64,000 nucleotides of DNA, taken from positions 20,917,501-20,981,500 of the forward strand of contig NW_018343954.1 of the NCBI RefSeq assembly GCF_002099425.1. The letters run 5' to 3'. Below, piece after piece: positions 21,689 through 34,014 of the stretch. Numbering within the stretch: the stretch's first letter is position 1; every line of letters begins with the position of its first letter. Below the pieces are notes generated by a model that made no database searches, had not been told where the DNA came from, and saw nothing but the letters and a program-made list of their open reading frames with translations. Both the position numbers and the translations under genes were made by a program. Source of the DNA: Phascolarctos cinereus. Taxonomy: Eukaryota > Chordata > Mammalia > Diprotodontia > Phascolarctidae.

Positions 21689-23148
21689 GACAATCCTACC
21701 TAAGCTAATTTACTTATTCAGTGCCATACCAATCAAACTACCAAAAAATTATTTCATAGAGTTGGAAAAAATAATAACAAGATTCTTTTGGAAAAACAAA
21801 AGGTCCAGAATATGAAAGGAACTAATGAAAAGAAATGCAGGGGAATGTGGCCTAGCAATTCCAGATCTTAATTTGTATTACAAAGCAGCAATCATCAAAA
21901 CTGCTTAGTACTGGCTAAGAAATAGGGAGGAGGATCAGTGGAACAGGTTAAATATGCAAGACACAGTAGTCAATGACTATAGTAATCTATTATTTGATAA
22001 ATGCAAAGACCCCAGCTTCTGGGATAAGAACCCACTCTTTGAAAACAATTGCTGGGGGGCAGCTAGGTGGTGCAATGGATAAAGCACCAGCCTTGGAGTC
22101 AGGAGGACCTGAGTTCAAATCTGGCCTCAGACACTCGATAAATTGATAAATGCTCAAAGGATATGAACAGACAATTCTCAGATGAAAAATTAAAGCCATC
22201 TATAGTCATATGAAAAAATGCTCTAAATCGTTATTGATTAGAGAAACACAAATCAAAACAACTCTGAGGTACCATATCACACCTATCAGATTGGCCAACA
22301 TGACAAAACAGGAAAATGATAAATGTTTGAGAGGATGTTGGAAAATTGGAACACTAATACATTGTTGGTAGAGTTGTGAAATGATCCAACTGTTTTGGAG
22401 AACAATTTGGAACTATGCCCAAAAGGCTACAAAAACATGCATATCCTTTGATCCAGCAATAGCACTTCTAGAGCTATATCCCAAAGAGATCAAACAAATG
22501 GGAAAAGGACCCACATGTACAAAAGTATTTATAGCAGCTCTTTTTGTGGGGGCAAAGAATTGGAAATTGAGAGGATGCCCATCAACTGGGGAATGGCTGA
22601 GTAAGCTGTGGTATATGAATGTAATGGAATACTATTGTGCTATAAGAAATGATGAACAGGCTGACTTCAGAAAAACTTGGAAAGACTTATATGGTCTGAT
22701 GCTGAGTGAAGTGAGCAGAATCAAGAGGACTTTGTACACAATAACAGCCACGTTATGCGATGACTACTATTGTTATACTGAACCGTTTTCAGCATTACAA
22801 GGATCTAAGTCCTCTCCAGAGGCCTCAGGATGGAAAATGCTGTCCACATCCAAAGAAAGAACTATGGAAGTCAAATTGCTCTCACTTATTTTTACCTTCT
22901 GTTGAGTTTTGTTTCATCTTTCTGATGGTTCCTCCTATTGCTTTTAATTTTTACTTACAACTTCACTAATGTGAAAATATGTTTAATAGGAATGTAAATG
23001 TAAAACCTATATTAGATTGTGTGCAATCTTGGGAAGGGTGGCAGGGGTGGGGGAAGGGGGAGAAAAATTTTCAACTCAAAAGCATATGGAAGTGATTGTT
23101 GATAAATCAATAAATTAATAAAATTGGGGAAAAAAAAGAAAAGAAAAG
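21689..23148 (+). mobile_element. L1 copy 'E', 5'-truncated, nested in L1 'D'
   Basis: It begins inside ORF2 ('gacaatcctacctaagctaa') and ends with the L1 3'UTR and an A-rich tail. The words 'aactcctt' at 21681-21688 and 23149-23156 flank it, and the ORF1 of the older host copy reads on across them. The ORF2 end survives as one frame from 22381 (DPAIALLELYPKEIKQMGKG). About 390 bp of ORF2 is replaced by a partial SINE at 22054-22135. Confidence 0.88.
22054..22135 (+). mobile_element. 3'-truncated tRNA-headed SINE inside L1 'E'
   Basis: 'gggggcagctaggtggtgca' through 'ggcctcagacact' is the SINE head. It stops abruptly before the core and tail and joins L1 sequence about 390 bp further along ORF2. 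There is no A tail. Confidence 0.93.
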
Positions 23149-26100
23149 AACTCCTTAAAAAGCAAAATAGGCCAAATACAAAAAGAAGTACCAAAGCTCC
23201 TTAAAGAACACAATTCCTTAAAAATTAGAATTGGACAAGTGGAAGCTAATGACTTCATGAGACTTAAAGAAACAACAAAACAAAGTGAAAAATTAAAAAA
23301 AAATGAAGAAAATGTGAAATACCTTATTAGAAAAACAACTGACATGGAAAATACATGAAGGAGAAATAAGCCATGATCACAAAAAAGAGTCTAGTTATCA
23401 TACTTCAAGAAATTATAAAGGAAAAGTGCCTTGACATCTTAGATCCAGAGGTTAAAATTGAAATTGGAAGAATCCACAGATCACCTCCTAAAAGAAATCC
23501 CAAAATGAAAACTCTCAGGAACAATATAGTCCAATTCCAGAGCTCCCAGGTCAAGGAGAAAATATTGCAAATAGCCAGAAAGGAACAATTAGAATATCAT
23601 GGAGCCACAGTCAGGATCACAGAAGATTTAGCAGTTCCATGAAAAAGAGGGAAGGGCTTGGAATGTGGTATTCTTGAAGACAAAGGAGCTAGGATTATCC
23701 AAAAAAAAAAAAAAAGAATAACCTACCCAACAAACCTGAAAATAATCCTTCAGGGGGAAAATGGATCTTTAATGAAATAGAGGACTTTTAAGTACTCCTG
23801 ATGAAAAGATTAGTGTGGAATAGAAATTTTGACATTTAAAAATTTAAAATTTAAAAATCTCAAGGGCCAGATGATTTACAAGTAAATTCTATCAAACATT
23901 TAAAGAACAATTAATCTCAATACTGTACAGACTATTTGGGGAAATAGTTGTAGAAGGAGTCTTCCTAAATTTTTTTTATGATACAAATATGGTGGTGATA
24001 CCTAAAGCAGGAAGAGTTAAAATAGAGAAAGAAAATTATAGGCCAATTTCCCTAACGAATGTAGATGCAAAAATTTTAAATAAAATTTTAGCAAATAGAT
24101 TACAGTAACTTATCACAAGAATAATACACTGTGACCAGGTAGAATTTATATCAGGAATGGAGGGCTGGTTCAATATTAGGAAAGCTGTCAGCATAATTGA
24201 TCATATCAACACCAAACCTAACAAAAACCACATGATCATCTCAATAAATGCAGAAAAAGCTTTTGACAAAATACAACACCCATTCCTATCAAAAACACTA
24301 GAGAGCATAGGAATAAATTGAGTCTTCCTTAAAATAATAAATAGCATCTACCTAAAACCTTCAGCAAACATCACACATAATGGGGATAAGATAGAAGCAT
24401 TTCCAATAAGATCAGGAGTGAAACAAGGATGTCCACTATCACCACTGTTGTTCAATAACATACTGGAAAAGTTAGCTTTAGCAATAAGAGAAGAACAAGA
24501 AATTGAAGGTATTAGAATAGGCAAAGAAGAAACAAAGCTATCACTCTTTGCAGATGATATGATGGGGATACTTAAAGAATCCTAGAGAATCAAGTAAAAA
24601 AACTCCTTGAAATAATAAACAACTTTAGCAAAGTTGTAGGCTATAAAATAAATCTACATACATCATCAGGATTTCTATGTATCACCAACAAAGGCCAACA
24701 GCAAGAGATAGAGAAATTCCATTTAAAGTTACTGTAGACATTACAAAATATCTGGCAGTCTACCTCCCAAAACAAACCCAGGAACTATATCAGCACAATT
24801 ACAAAACATTTTTCACACAAATAAAGTCAGATCTAAATAATTGGAAAAACATCAGTTGCTCATGGGTAGGCCAAGCTAATATAATAAAAATGACAATTCT
24901 ACCTAAGCTAATTTACTTATTCAGTACCATACTAATCAAACTACTAAAAAATATTTTATAGAGTTAGAAAAATTAGTAACAAGATTCATTTGGAATAATA
25001 AAAGGTCCAGAATATCAAGGGAACCAATGAAAAGAAATGCAGGGGAACACGTCCTAGCCATTCCAGATCTTAAATTGTATTTTAAAGCAGCAATCATCAA
25101 AACAGCTTGGTACTGGCTAAGAAATACAGTGGTGGATGAGTGGAATAGGTTAAGTTTGCAAGACAAATAGTCAATGTCTATAGTAATCTATTATTTAATA
25201 AACCCAAAGACCCCAGCTTCTAGGATAAGAACTCACTCTTTGACAAAAACTGCTGGGAAAACTGGAAAAGAGTATGGCAAAGAAACTAGGCATAGACCCA
25301 AATGTCACACCATATACCAAAATAAAGTCAATACAGGTTCATGATTTAGATATAAAGGCTGATACTGTAAGCAAACTGGAAGAACAAGGAATAGTTTACC
25401 TGTCAGATTTATGAAGAAGAGAAGAATTCTTGACCAATCAGAAGATAAAAAACATTATGAAAAGCAAATGGATAACTTTGATTACATTAAACTGAAAAGT
25501 ATTTGCACAAACAAAGGCAATGCAACCAAGATTAGAAGGAAAGTAGAAAACCGGGAAAGATTTTTTTATAACCAATCGCTCTGATAAGGGCCTCATTTCT
25601 AAAATACATAGAGAATTAAGTCAAATTTATAAGAATACAAGTCATTCCCCAATCAATAAATGGTCAAAGGATATGACCAGGCAGTTCTCAGATGAAGAAA
25701 TTAAAGCCATCTATAGTCATATGAAAAAATGCTCTAAATCACTATTGATTAGAGAAATGTAAATCAAAACAACTCTGAGGTACCACATCACATCTATCAG
25801 ATTGGCCAACATGAGAAAACAGGAAAATGATAAATGTTGGAGAAGATATGGGAAAATTGGAACACTAAAGATTGTTGGTGGAGTTGTAAAATGATCCAAC
25901 CATTTTGAAGAGCTATTTGGAACTATGCCCAAAGGGCTATAAAAATGTACATACTCTTTGATCCAGCAATAGCACTTCTAGGGTTATATCCCAGAGAGAT
26001 CATACAAATGGGAAAAGGACCCACAAGAATAAAAATATTTATAGCAGCTCTTTTTGTGGTGGCAAAGAATTGGAAATTGAGAGGATATCCATCAATTGGG

Positions 26101-26639
26101 GGATGGCTGAAGAAGTTGTGTTATATGAATGTAATGGAATACAATTGTGCTATAGGAAATGATGAACAGGCTGACTTCAGAAAAACCTGGAAAAACTTGA
26201 ATGGTCTGATGGTGAGTTGTACACAATAACAGCCACGTTGTGCGATGACTAATATTGATAGAGTTAACCCTTGTCTATAATACAAAGATCTAAGACATCT
26301 CCAAAGGCCTCATGGTGGAAAATGGTATCCACAAAAAGAAAGAACTATGTAGTTTGAATGCAGATGAAAGCAAAGTATTTGCTTTTTTTCCCCTTCTGTT
26401 GTGTTTTGTTTCTTCTTTCTGGTGGTTCCTTGTATTTGTCCTAATTCTTACTTATAACATCACTAATGTGAAAATATGTTTAATAGAAATGTATATGTAT
26501 AGCCTATATCAGATTCCATGCCATATTGGGGAAGGAGGTGGGAAGCAAAGGAGAGAAAAACTTAAAACTCAAAAGCTTATGGAAGTGATTCTTGATAATT
26601 CAAAATAAATTAATTTAAAAAAAGAACAAGCAGAAGAAA

Positions 26640-27955
26640 ATAGGATGGAGGGTAATACATAGTAATCATAAGTGAATGGGAATGAGGTGAACTCACTGAT
26701 AAAATAGAAGCAGAGAAAATGGATTAGAAACTGGAATTCCAAAATATGTTGTTTACAAAGGACACTCCGTAAACAGAAAAACAGACACAGATTTCATATA
26801 AAGGGCTGGAGCAGAACTGAATAAGCTTCAGATGAAATTAAAAAAAGGCATAAGAAGCAATCATGATCTCAGACAAAGCAAAAGGAAAAATAGACCTCAT
26901 TAAAGAGACAACTAGGGAAACTATATTTTGTTAAACTATACCACAGACAATGGTAATAGAAAAACTTTTTTCAGCAAGTTTCTCTGATAAAGGCTTCATT
27001 TCTCAAATATGTAGAGAACTGCATGGAATTTATTAAAGTAAGAGCCATTGCCAATTGATAAATGGTAAAAAAGATGAATAGGCAATCTTCAGAAGAAGAC
27101 ATCAAAACTATAATCATATGAAAAGAAATGTTCTAAATCACTACTGATTAGAAAAATGCAAATTAATACAACTGTGAGGTACCACTTCACTCCTATCAAA
27201 TGACAAATGCTTTTGAGGGGTTCAGGTAAAATAGTGAATTGTTGATGGAGTTGTAAACTGATCCAAACATTCTGGAGAACAATATGGAACTATGCACAAA
27301 AGTTGTAAAACTATACACATCCTCTGATCTAGCAATACCACTATTAAGTGTTTATGCCAAAGAGATCAAGGAAAAAAGAAAAGGACTTACATTAAAATAT
27401 TAACATCAGCACTTTTATTGTAGCAAAGAATAAGTATTGAGGTGATACTAATCAATTGGGGAATGGCTGAAGAAGTTGTGACATATGATTGTGATGAAGT
27501 ACTAATGTGCAATAAAAAAATGGCGGTGGTTTCATAAAACCATAGCAAGACGTATATGAACTGATGCAAAGTGAAGTGAGAAGAATCAGGAAATCATTAT
27601 ATACATGAACAATAATGTTTTAATGATAATCAAAGGTGAAAGACTTAGCTATTCTTTTATTTTAAGACTTTGCTATTCTGATCAATACAATGATCCAAGA
27701 ACCTTCCAAAGGAATCATGATAAAAATATGCTATTCTACCTCTAGAGAGAGAACTGATGAACTATGATTGCAAATTGAAGTATAATTGTATTTTCTTTCT
27801 CTTTTTGCAATATGGTCAATATGGAAATATGTTTTGAATGATTTCACACATACAACTGATATCATAGTATTATTTTCTCAGTGGGTGCAAGAAGGAATGG
27901 GAGGGAGAGAATTTGAAATTAAAAAAAGAAAAAAGAAACTTAAAAATAATTAAAA
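26640..27955 (+). mobile_element. L1 copy 'F', old, RT region deleted
   Basis: It starts near the beginning of ORF2 ('atagtaatcataagtgaatg') and keeps 'atatgttgtttacaaaggac' and 'gatctcagacaaagcaaaag'. Near 26955 it jumps from the endonuclease region to the C-terminal region ('tctctgataaaggcttcatt'). It continues through 'ctagcaataccactatta' to the 3'UTR and A-rich end. About 2.7 kb of ORF2, including all of RT, is absent. Confidence 0.82.
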
Positions 27956-28299
27956 AAATAATTTGATAAGATTATTGAAGTGGGCAAGAAAAGCTAAAAA
28001 TTGGGAGAAAGAGAAAGCTGAGGATGGTTCAATAGAAAAAAAAATGAGAGAAGCCAAAGATTTATAGATTATAGAGAAGATTCATAACTCTACAGCATAA
28101 ATACTTTATTTAAAAAATAAATTAATTGATGGGTATTAGTCATTGAAAGCACCAAACTGGATCAGAAAAAAATGCAGTTTAAATCATATAAATAGGCTGG
28201 GAAATTTATGTTATGGATGATTTAGTCATCTGTGCATAGTCATACCTTTGAATCATCTGAGCTAAGATCAGAATTTATAAGAAACAACAAAAAGAGCTA
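27956..28299. other. no gene recognised
   Basis: A-rich sequence between opposite L1 copies. Nothing else identified. Confidence 0.5.
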
Positions 28300-29615
28300 A
28301 GTATTTTTTTAAAAAAGGTATACAGTTTTGAAGAGATTTAACCCTTTTATTTAGTTAGTTTTATACAATTTTGAGTTCCAAATTTTTTTCTCCCTCCCTC
28401 TATTTCTTTCTCCCTTTCTCCCTTCCTACCCTCCCCCTCTCCAAGACAGCAAGCAATCTAATATAGCCTATATAAGTACAATTATATTAAACAAATTCCC
28501 ACATTAGTCATGTTGTGAAAGAAGAATCAGAACAAAAGGGGAAAACTACAAGAAAGAAAAAACAACAAAAAATGAAAATAGTTGCTTTAATCTGCATTCA
28601 GACTCCATAGTTCATTCTCTGGATATGGACAGCATTTTCCATCATGAGTCTTCCAGAACTGTCTTAGATAATTGCATTGCTGCGAAGAGCCAAGTCGATC
28701 AAAGTCAATCATAAAGCAATGTTGCTGTTAACTGTGTACCACCTTCCCCTGGTTCTGCTCACTTCACTCAGCATCAGTTCATGTAAGTCTTTCCAGCTTT
28801 TTAAGAAATCTGCCTGCTCACCATTTCTTATGGCACAATAATATTCCATTATATTCATATATCACAACTTGTTCAACCATTCCCCAATTGATCGGCATCC
28901 CCTCAGTTTCCAATTCTTTGCCACCAAAAAAAGAGCTGCTATAAATATGTTTGTACATGTGCACCTTTTTCCCCTGTTTATGATGTGTTTGGGTTACAGA
29001 CCTAGTTAGTGGTAGCACTGCTGGGTCAAAGGATATGCACAATTTTTTTAGCCATTTGGGCACAGTCCCAAATTGCTCTCCAAAATGGTTGGATCAGTTT
29101 ACAATCCCACCAAAAATGCATTAGGGTTCCAATTTTCCACACCTTCTCCAACATTTGTAATTTCCCTTTTCTGTCATATTAGCCAATCTGGATTTGGATG
29201 CTATACTACTTGGTGTATATATGTCTGGTGTTGACACTGCTTCATTGTTTATGGTACCTTTTAGCAAGATGTAATTTCCTCATTATCTCTTTTAATTAAG
29301 TCCATTTTTTGCTTTTGCTTTGTCCGAGATCAGGATTGCTTCCCCTGCTTTTTTTTTTTTTTACTTTACCTGAAGCAGAATATATTCTGCTCTAGCCTTT
29401 TACATTTACTCTGTGTTTATCTCTGCTTCAACTGTATTTCTTTTAAACACTGTATCATAGGATTCTGGTTTTTAATCTACTCTTCTATCTGCTTCCATTT
29501 TATGTGAGAATTTATCCCATTCACATTTACAATTATGATTACTAACTGTATTTCCTTCCATCCTATTTCCACACCACCCCATTCATACTTTTCTCTCTCC
29601 TTTTACCCAGTTCCT

Positions 29616-30315
29616 TCTCACCAGTGTTTCTTCCCTATGTTTACAAAGTAACTATATTTCTTTTATTTTTTCACTTAATAATATTTTAGCTTTTTCCAGT
29701 TACATGTCAAGACAGTTTTCAACATTCACTAGCATAAGATTTTGAGCTCCAAATTTTTCTCCCTCTCTACCATGCCCCCTCCCCAAAATGGCATGCAATC
29801 TGATATAGGCTATACATGTACAATCCTATTAGACATATATCCACATTAGTCATGTTGTGAAGGAAGAATCAGAACAAAAGGGGAAAAAACCATGAGAAAG
29901 AAAAACAAGAAAATATATGCTTTAATCTGCATTCAGACTCCATAGTTCTTTCTCTGGCTATGGATGGCTTTTTCCATCACGAAACTTTTGGAACTGTCTT
30001 TGATCTTTGTATTTCTGTGAGAGCCAAGTCTATCAAAGTTGGTCATTGCACAGTACTGCTATTACTATGTACAGTCTTTTCTTAGTTCTGCTCACTCCAC
30101 TCAGCATCAGTTCATGTTAGTCTTTCCAGGGTTTTCTGAAATCTGCCTGCTCATCATTTCTTATAGAACAGCAGTATATATGTTTACTTCTCTCTTTTTT
30201 ATGATCTGTTTGGAATACAGACTGAGTCGTGGTATTTATGGGTCAAAGGGCACCCACAGTTTTTTAGCCATTTGAGTAAAGTTCCAATTTGCTCTCCAGA
30301 ATCTCACAAGTGGTT
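29616..30315 (-). mobile_element. L1 copy 'B', 3' fragment nested in L1 'A'
   Basis: The element spans about 29630-30301. Flanks TCTCACCAGTGTTT (29616-29629) and TCTCACAAGTGGTT (30302-30315) are a worn duplication. The spacer of the host copy reads on across the insertion. It holds the L1 3'UTR ('gattttgagctccaaatttt') and the end of ORF2 only, much diverged. Confidence 0.82.
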
Positions 30316-30846
30316 TGCTTTTGACTACCACCTTCCTCAATCTGCCCTAATTTCTATCAGCCCCTCAACTTTTTCCTTCTCTTTTCCCCTACTACTTCTG
30401 TGCTCTCTTCTATCCACCTCCTTCCTTTTCTTTCCCTTTTGTCCTCCTACTTCCCTATAAGGTAATATGAATTTCTCTACCCAACTGAATGTGTATGCTG
30501 CTTCCTATTTGAGCCAAATCTGATGTGAGGTTCAAACAATGCTCACCTCCTCCCTTCTTTCCTTCTACTGTAATACATCTGTTGTGTCGCTTCATGTGAC
30601 ATAATTTACCCTATTTTGCATCCCCCTTTCCTCTTCTCTCAGTACAATCCTTTTTTCACCCCATAATTTTTTTAAATCATCAAATCAAAATCAACTTATA
30701 CCCATACTCTATGCCTCTGTATACCCCCTTTCTCTATCTTACTAAAGATACAGTTGTCAAGAGTTGCAAATATCATCTTACCATGTAGGGATGTAAACAG
30801 TTTAACCTTATTGAATAAATAACATGCTGGGTTTTTTTTTCCATCT

Positions 30847-30942
30847 TTCTTGTTTACTTTTAATGCTTCTCTTGAGTCTTATACTTGAAGATCATTCTTG
30901 TTTACTTTTAATGCTTCTCTTCAGTCTTATATTTGAAGATCA
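30847..30942. repeat. 48 bp tandem duplication in L1 'A'
   Basis: Two 48 bp units (30847-30894 and 30895-30942) with two mismatches, at the end of ORF1. Each unit carries the complement of the 'aaaagtaaac' word discussed as an L1 splice donor. Confidence 0.9.
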
Positions 30943-32209
30943 ATTTTTTTTTCAGCTCTGTTCTTTTCATCAGGAATGATAGAAAGTCCCCTATGTCATT
31001 GAATGTTCCATCTTTTCCCCTGTAAGGTTATGCTCAATTTTGTTTGGTAGTTAATTCTTGGTTGTAATTCAAGTTCCTTTGCCTTCTGCAACATACTCTT
31101 CCAAGTTCTCTGATCCTAGTGGAAGCAACTAAATCCTATATAATTCTGACTGTGGTTCCATTATATTTGAATTTTTTTTTTCTGGCTTCTTTCAGTATTT
31201 TCTCCTTGACCTGATAATTCTGGAATTTGGTTACAATCTTCCTTGGAGTTTTCCTTTTGGGGTCTCTTTCAGGAAGTGATCAGTGCATTCTTTTAATGAG
31301 TATTTTACCCTCTGGTTCTAGAATATCAGAACATTACCAACAGTGCATTAATGTCTCATTTCCTCCACATCCACTCCAAAATTTGTCATTTACCTTTTCT
31401 GTCCTATTAGCCAATCTAATAGGTATGAGATAATACTGAAGAATTGTTTTAATTTGCATTTCTCCCATCAATAGTGAGTTAGAATTTTTTTTTTCATATG
31501 GCTATAGACAGCTTTGGTTACTTCATCTGCAAACTGATCCTATCTTTTGATCATTTATCAATTGAGAATGGCTCTCATTTTTATAAATTTGACTCAGTAC
31601 TCTATATATTTAAGAAATGAGGCCTTTATCAGAGAACTTGGATCAAACTTTTTTTTCACAGTTACTATTGCTAACTGTGTTTTCCTCTACCTATTCCCCC
31701 ATTTATTCTATTCTCTCTCTCCTTTAACCCATCCTCTCCCCAAATCTTCCCTCCCTTCTCTCACTTCCCTCCCTTCTCTTTCCCCTCTACTTTCCTGTAG
31801 GGTAAGATGGATTTCTATACCTAATTGAGTGTGTATGTTATTCCCTCTTTGAGCCAATCTGATGAGAGTAAGGGTCACTCACTCCTCAGCTCCCCCTTCT
31901 TCACCTCAACTGTAAAAGTTTTTGTTCCTTTTTTGTGTGAGGTTATTTATACCATTCTACTTCTCCGTTTCCCTTTTTCCCACTCTGTTCCTCTATCACC
32001 CCTTAATTTTAGTTTTAGTTATCATCCCTTGATATTCAACTCACACTTGTGCCTTCTGTCTATATATACTCTTTTTAACTAACCTAATAATGAGAAAGGT
32101 CTTAGAAGTTACAAATATCATCTTCCCATGTAGCAACGTAAATCTTTTAACTTCAGCATGTCCTTTATAATTTCTCTTTTCTGTTTACCTTTTCATGCTT
32201 CTCTTGAGT

Positions 32210-33267
32210 CTCGCATTTGAAAATCAAATGTTCAATTCAGCTCTGGTCTTTTCTCAAGAATGCTTGAAATTCCTCTATCTCATTGACTATCCAGTTTTCT
32301 ACTCATAGATTATACTCAGTTTTGCTGAGCAGGTGATTCTTGGCTGTAATCCTAGTTCCTTTGCCTTCTGGAATATCATATTCCAAGCTCTCTGCCCTTT
32401 CAATGTAGAATCTGCTAAATCTTGTGTCATCCTGATTGTGGCTCCATGATATTTGAATTACTTCTCTCTGGCTGCTTCCAATATTTTCTCCTTGACCTGG
32501 GAATTCTGGAGTTTGCTATAATATTCCTGGCAATTTTCATTTTGGGATCCCTTTTAGGAGGTGATGAGTGTATTCTTTCAATTTCTGTTTTACCCTCTCT
32601 AGAATATCAGGGAAGTTTTCCTTGATTATTTCTTGAAAGATAATGTCTAGGCAATTTTTTTGATCCTGGCTTTCAGGTAACCCATTAATTTTAAGTTATC
32701 TCTCCTGGCTCTATTGTCCACATTAGTGGTTTTCCCAATGAGATAGTTCATATTGTCTTTTATTTTTTTCCCATTCTTTTGGTTTAGTTTTGTTGTTTCT
32801 TGATTTCTCATGAAGTCATTATCTTCCACTTGCTCCATTCTAATTTTTAAGGAATTATTTTATTCAGTGAGCTCTTGGACCTCCTTTTTCATTTACCATT
32901 TCTACTTTTTAAGGCATTCTTCTCCTCACTGGCTTTTGAACTTCCTTTGCCCTTTGACCTAGTCTGTTCTTAATTGCGTTATTTTCTTCAGTATTTTTTT
33001 TGTGTCTCCTTTACCAAGCTGTTGACTCATTTTTCATTATTTTTTTTTACATCACTCTCATTTCTCTTCCCAATTTTTCCTTTGCTTTTCGTACTTGCTT
33101 TTCAAAATTTTTTTTTTGAGCTTTTCCATGGCCTAAGACCAATTCATATTCTTCTTGGAGGCTCTGGATATAGGAGCTTTGACTTTGTTATCTTCTTCTG
33201 TGTGTTTTGATCTTCCTTTTCACCACAGTAACTTTCTATAGTCAGAGTTTTTCCCCTGTTTGCTCAT
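32210..33267 (-). pseudogene. L1 ORF1 (broken) in L1 'C'
   Basis: On the minus strand the start is MSKQGKNSD at 33267, in the same position as MSKQVKKSQ of the 15.6 kb copy. A lysine/glutamate-rich coiled coil, the RNA-recognition block and the C-terminal block (complement of 'ctcagttttgctgagcaggt', near 32330) follow in the usual order. Several stops and frame changes interrupt it, so no product is expected. Just after the frame end, near 32206, the complement reads 'gaaaaggtaaacag'. Confidence 0.75.
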
Positions 33268-34014
33268 TTTCCCAGACTATTACTTGAGTTTTTAACTTTT
33301 TGTTAAGCTAGGGCTTTGCTTCCAGGGTAGAGGGTGCACTGTTCCAAGCTTCAGGGGTTTTGTGTAGCTTTTTTTAGATATACTTCTAGGTACTTGTAAG
33401 TTTTCAGTTCTTCCAAAGTGGTATGAGCTAAGAAGAGATGTTTACTACTCTCCTGGCTGTGCTGAGGCCTGTGAGTGACCACAAGCACTCTTTTCTGCCC
33501 TGGAACTGCGACAAGTGTCCCACTGTGGTCACAAGCTCTGGTGGGCTAGTGCTCCTCCTTGCCCTGGGACTGCCACTCAACGCTATAGCTCAGATCCGAG
33601 TATGGGCAAAGCAATACAGTACTGCCCCAGTGCTAGCAAAATTTCTGTAACTTGCAATCTACTTTTAACTAGCTGTTTGACCCCCTTCCCACCTGTGGGC
33701 TGAAAGTTCCAGAAGCAGCTGCTGCAGCTGCCCCTGCTGATTCAGGCACTCCCTAGGCCTGCTGTTGCTTAGCTGTAGCTGCAGCTGTGCTGGTGTGACC
33801 TGTGATAGACTATGGGCCACTCTTACCCTGGTATAGCAGACATTTTCTACTGTCTTTCCAAGTTGACTTGAACTGTAAATTTGTTTCACTCTGTCTTTTT
33901 GTGGCTTCTGCTGCTCTAGAATTTGTTTAGAGTCATTCTTTAAAGGCATTTGGAGGGGTTTGGGGGAGTGCTCAGGTGAGTCCCTTCCTTTACTTTGCCA
34001 TCTTGGCTCTGCTC
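33268..34014 (-). promoter_or_regulatory. L1 5'UTR in L1 'C'
   Basis: Complement: 'agagccaagatggcaaagta', 'actcccccaaacccctccaa', 'attctagagcagcagaagcc'. It is homologous to the 5'UTR at 15604-16458. A remnant of the L1 internal promoter region by family knowledge. Confidence 0.75.

Larger units (their letters stand above)
20937..26625 (+). mobile_element. L1 copy 'D', internally deleted, carrying a nested L1
   Basis: It starts 'ggggcagaaataagatggtgg', a 5'UTR type unlike those at 16.4 and 34.0 kb. ORF1 starts at 21374 (MSKKKK), is split at 21688 by L1 'E', and resumes at 23157. Near 23850 the sequence jumps from the end of ORF1 into mid ORF2 ('caagggccagatgatttaca'), skipping roughly 2 kb relative to the copy at 40.76 kb. 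It then runs through RT (FADD at 24546-24560), the C-terminal domain and 3'UTR to an A-rich end near 26625. Many stops and frame changes. No clear target duplication. Confidence 0.88.
28300..31333 (-). mobile_element. L1 copy 'A', split and RT-deleted
   Basis: Minus strand. The 3'UTR and ORF2 end lie at 28340-29180 ('gccattccccaattgat', 'ccagattggctaatatgac' in complement). Near 29190 it jumps to the endonuclease region (complement 'gatctcggacaaagcaaaag'). The inter-ORF spacer is interrupted by L1 'B' and resumes at 30302, followed by the end and middle of ORF1 up to 31333. The 5'UTR and ORF1 N-terminus are absent. It carries a 48 bp tandem duplication at 30847-30942. Confidence 0.82.
31337..34014 (-). 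mobile_element. L1 copy 'C', full 5' end, ORF2 almost wholly deleted
   Basis: Minus strand: 5' end at 34014 ('ggagcagagccaagatggc'), 5'UTR of the 'cccccaaacccctcc' type, ORF1 from about 33267, spacer, and the first bases of ORF2. Near 31665 it jumps to the ORF2 C-terminal region ('tctctgataaaggcctcatt' in complement), which ends near 31340 against L1 'A'. The last 0.8 kb and the 3'UTR are missing, so only a sliver of ORF2 remains. Confidence 0.83.

Noticed and set aside
22054-22135. SINE heads as tRNA genes
   Set aside because: They only descend from tRNA. No intact cloverleaf or anticodon arm is seen, and the same head recurs in SINEs.
23012-23345. Minus-strand Phe/Ser-rich frames
   Set aside because: Shadows of the L1 A-rich tail and ORF1 coiled coil on the plus strand.
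30039-32082. Several plus-strand frames over the L1 A-C pile
   Set aside because: Complement of L1 ORF1, ORF2 and the purine-rich spacer, which lie on the minus strand.
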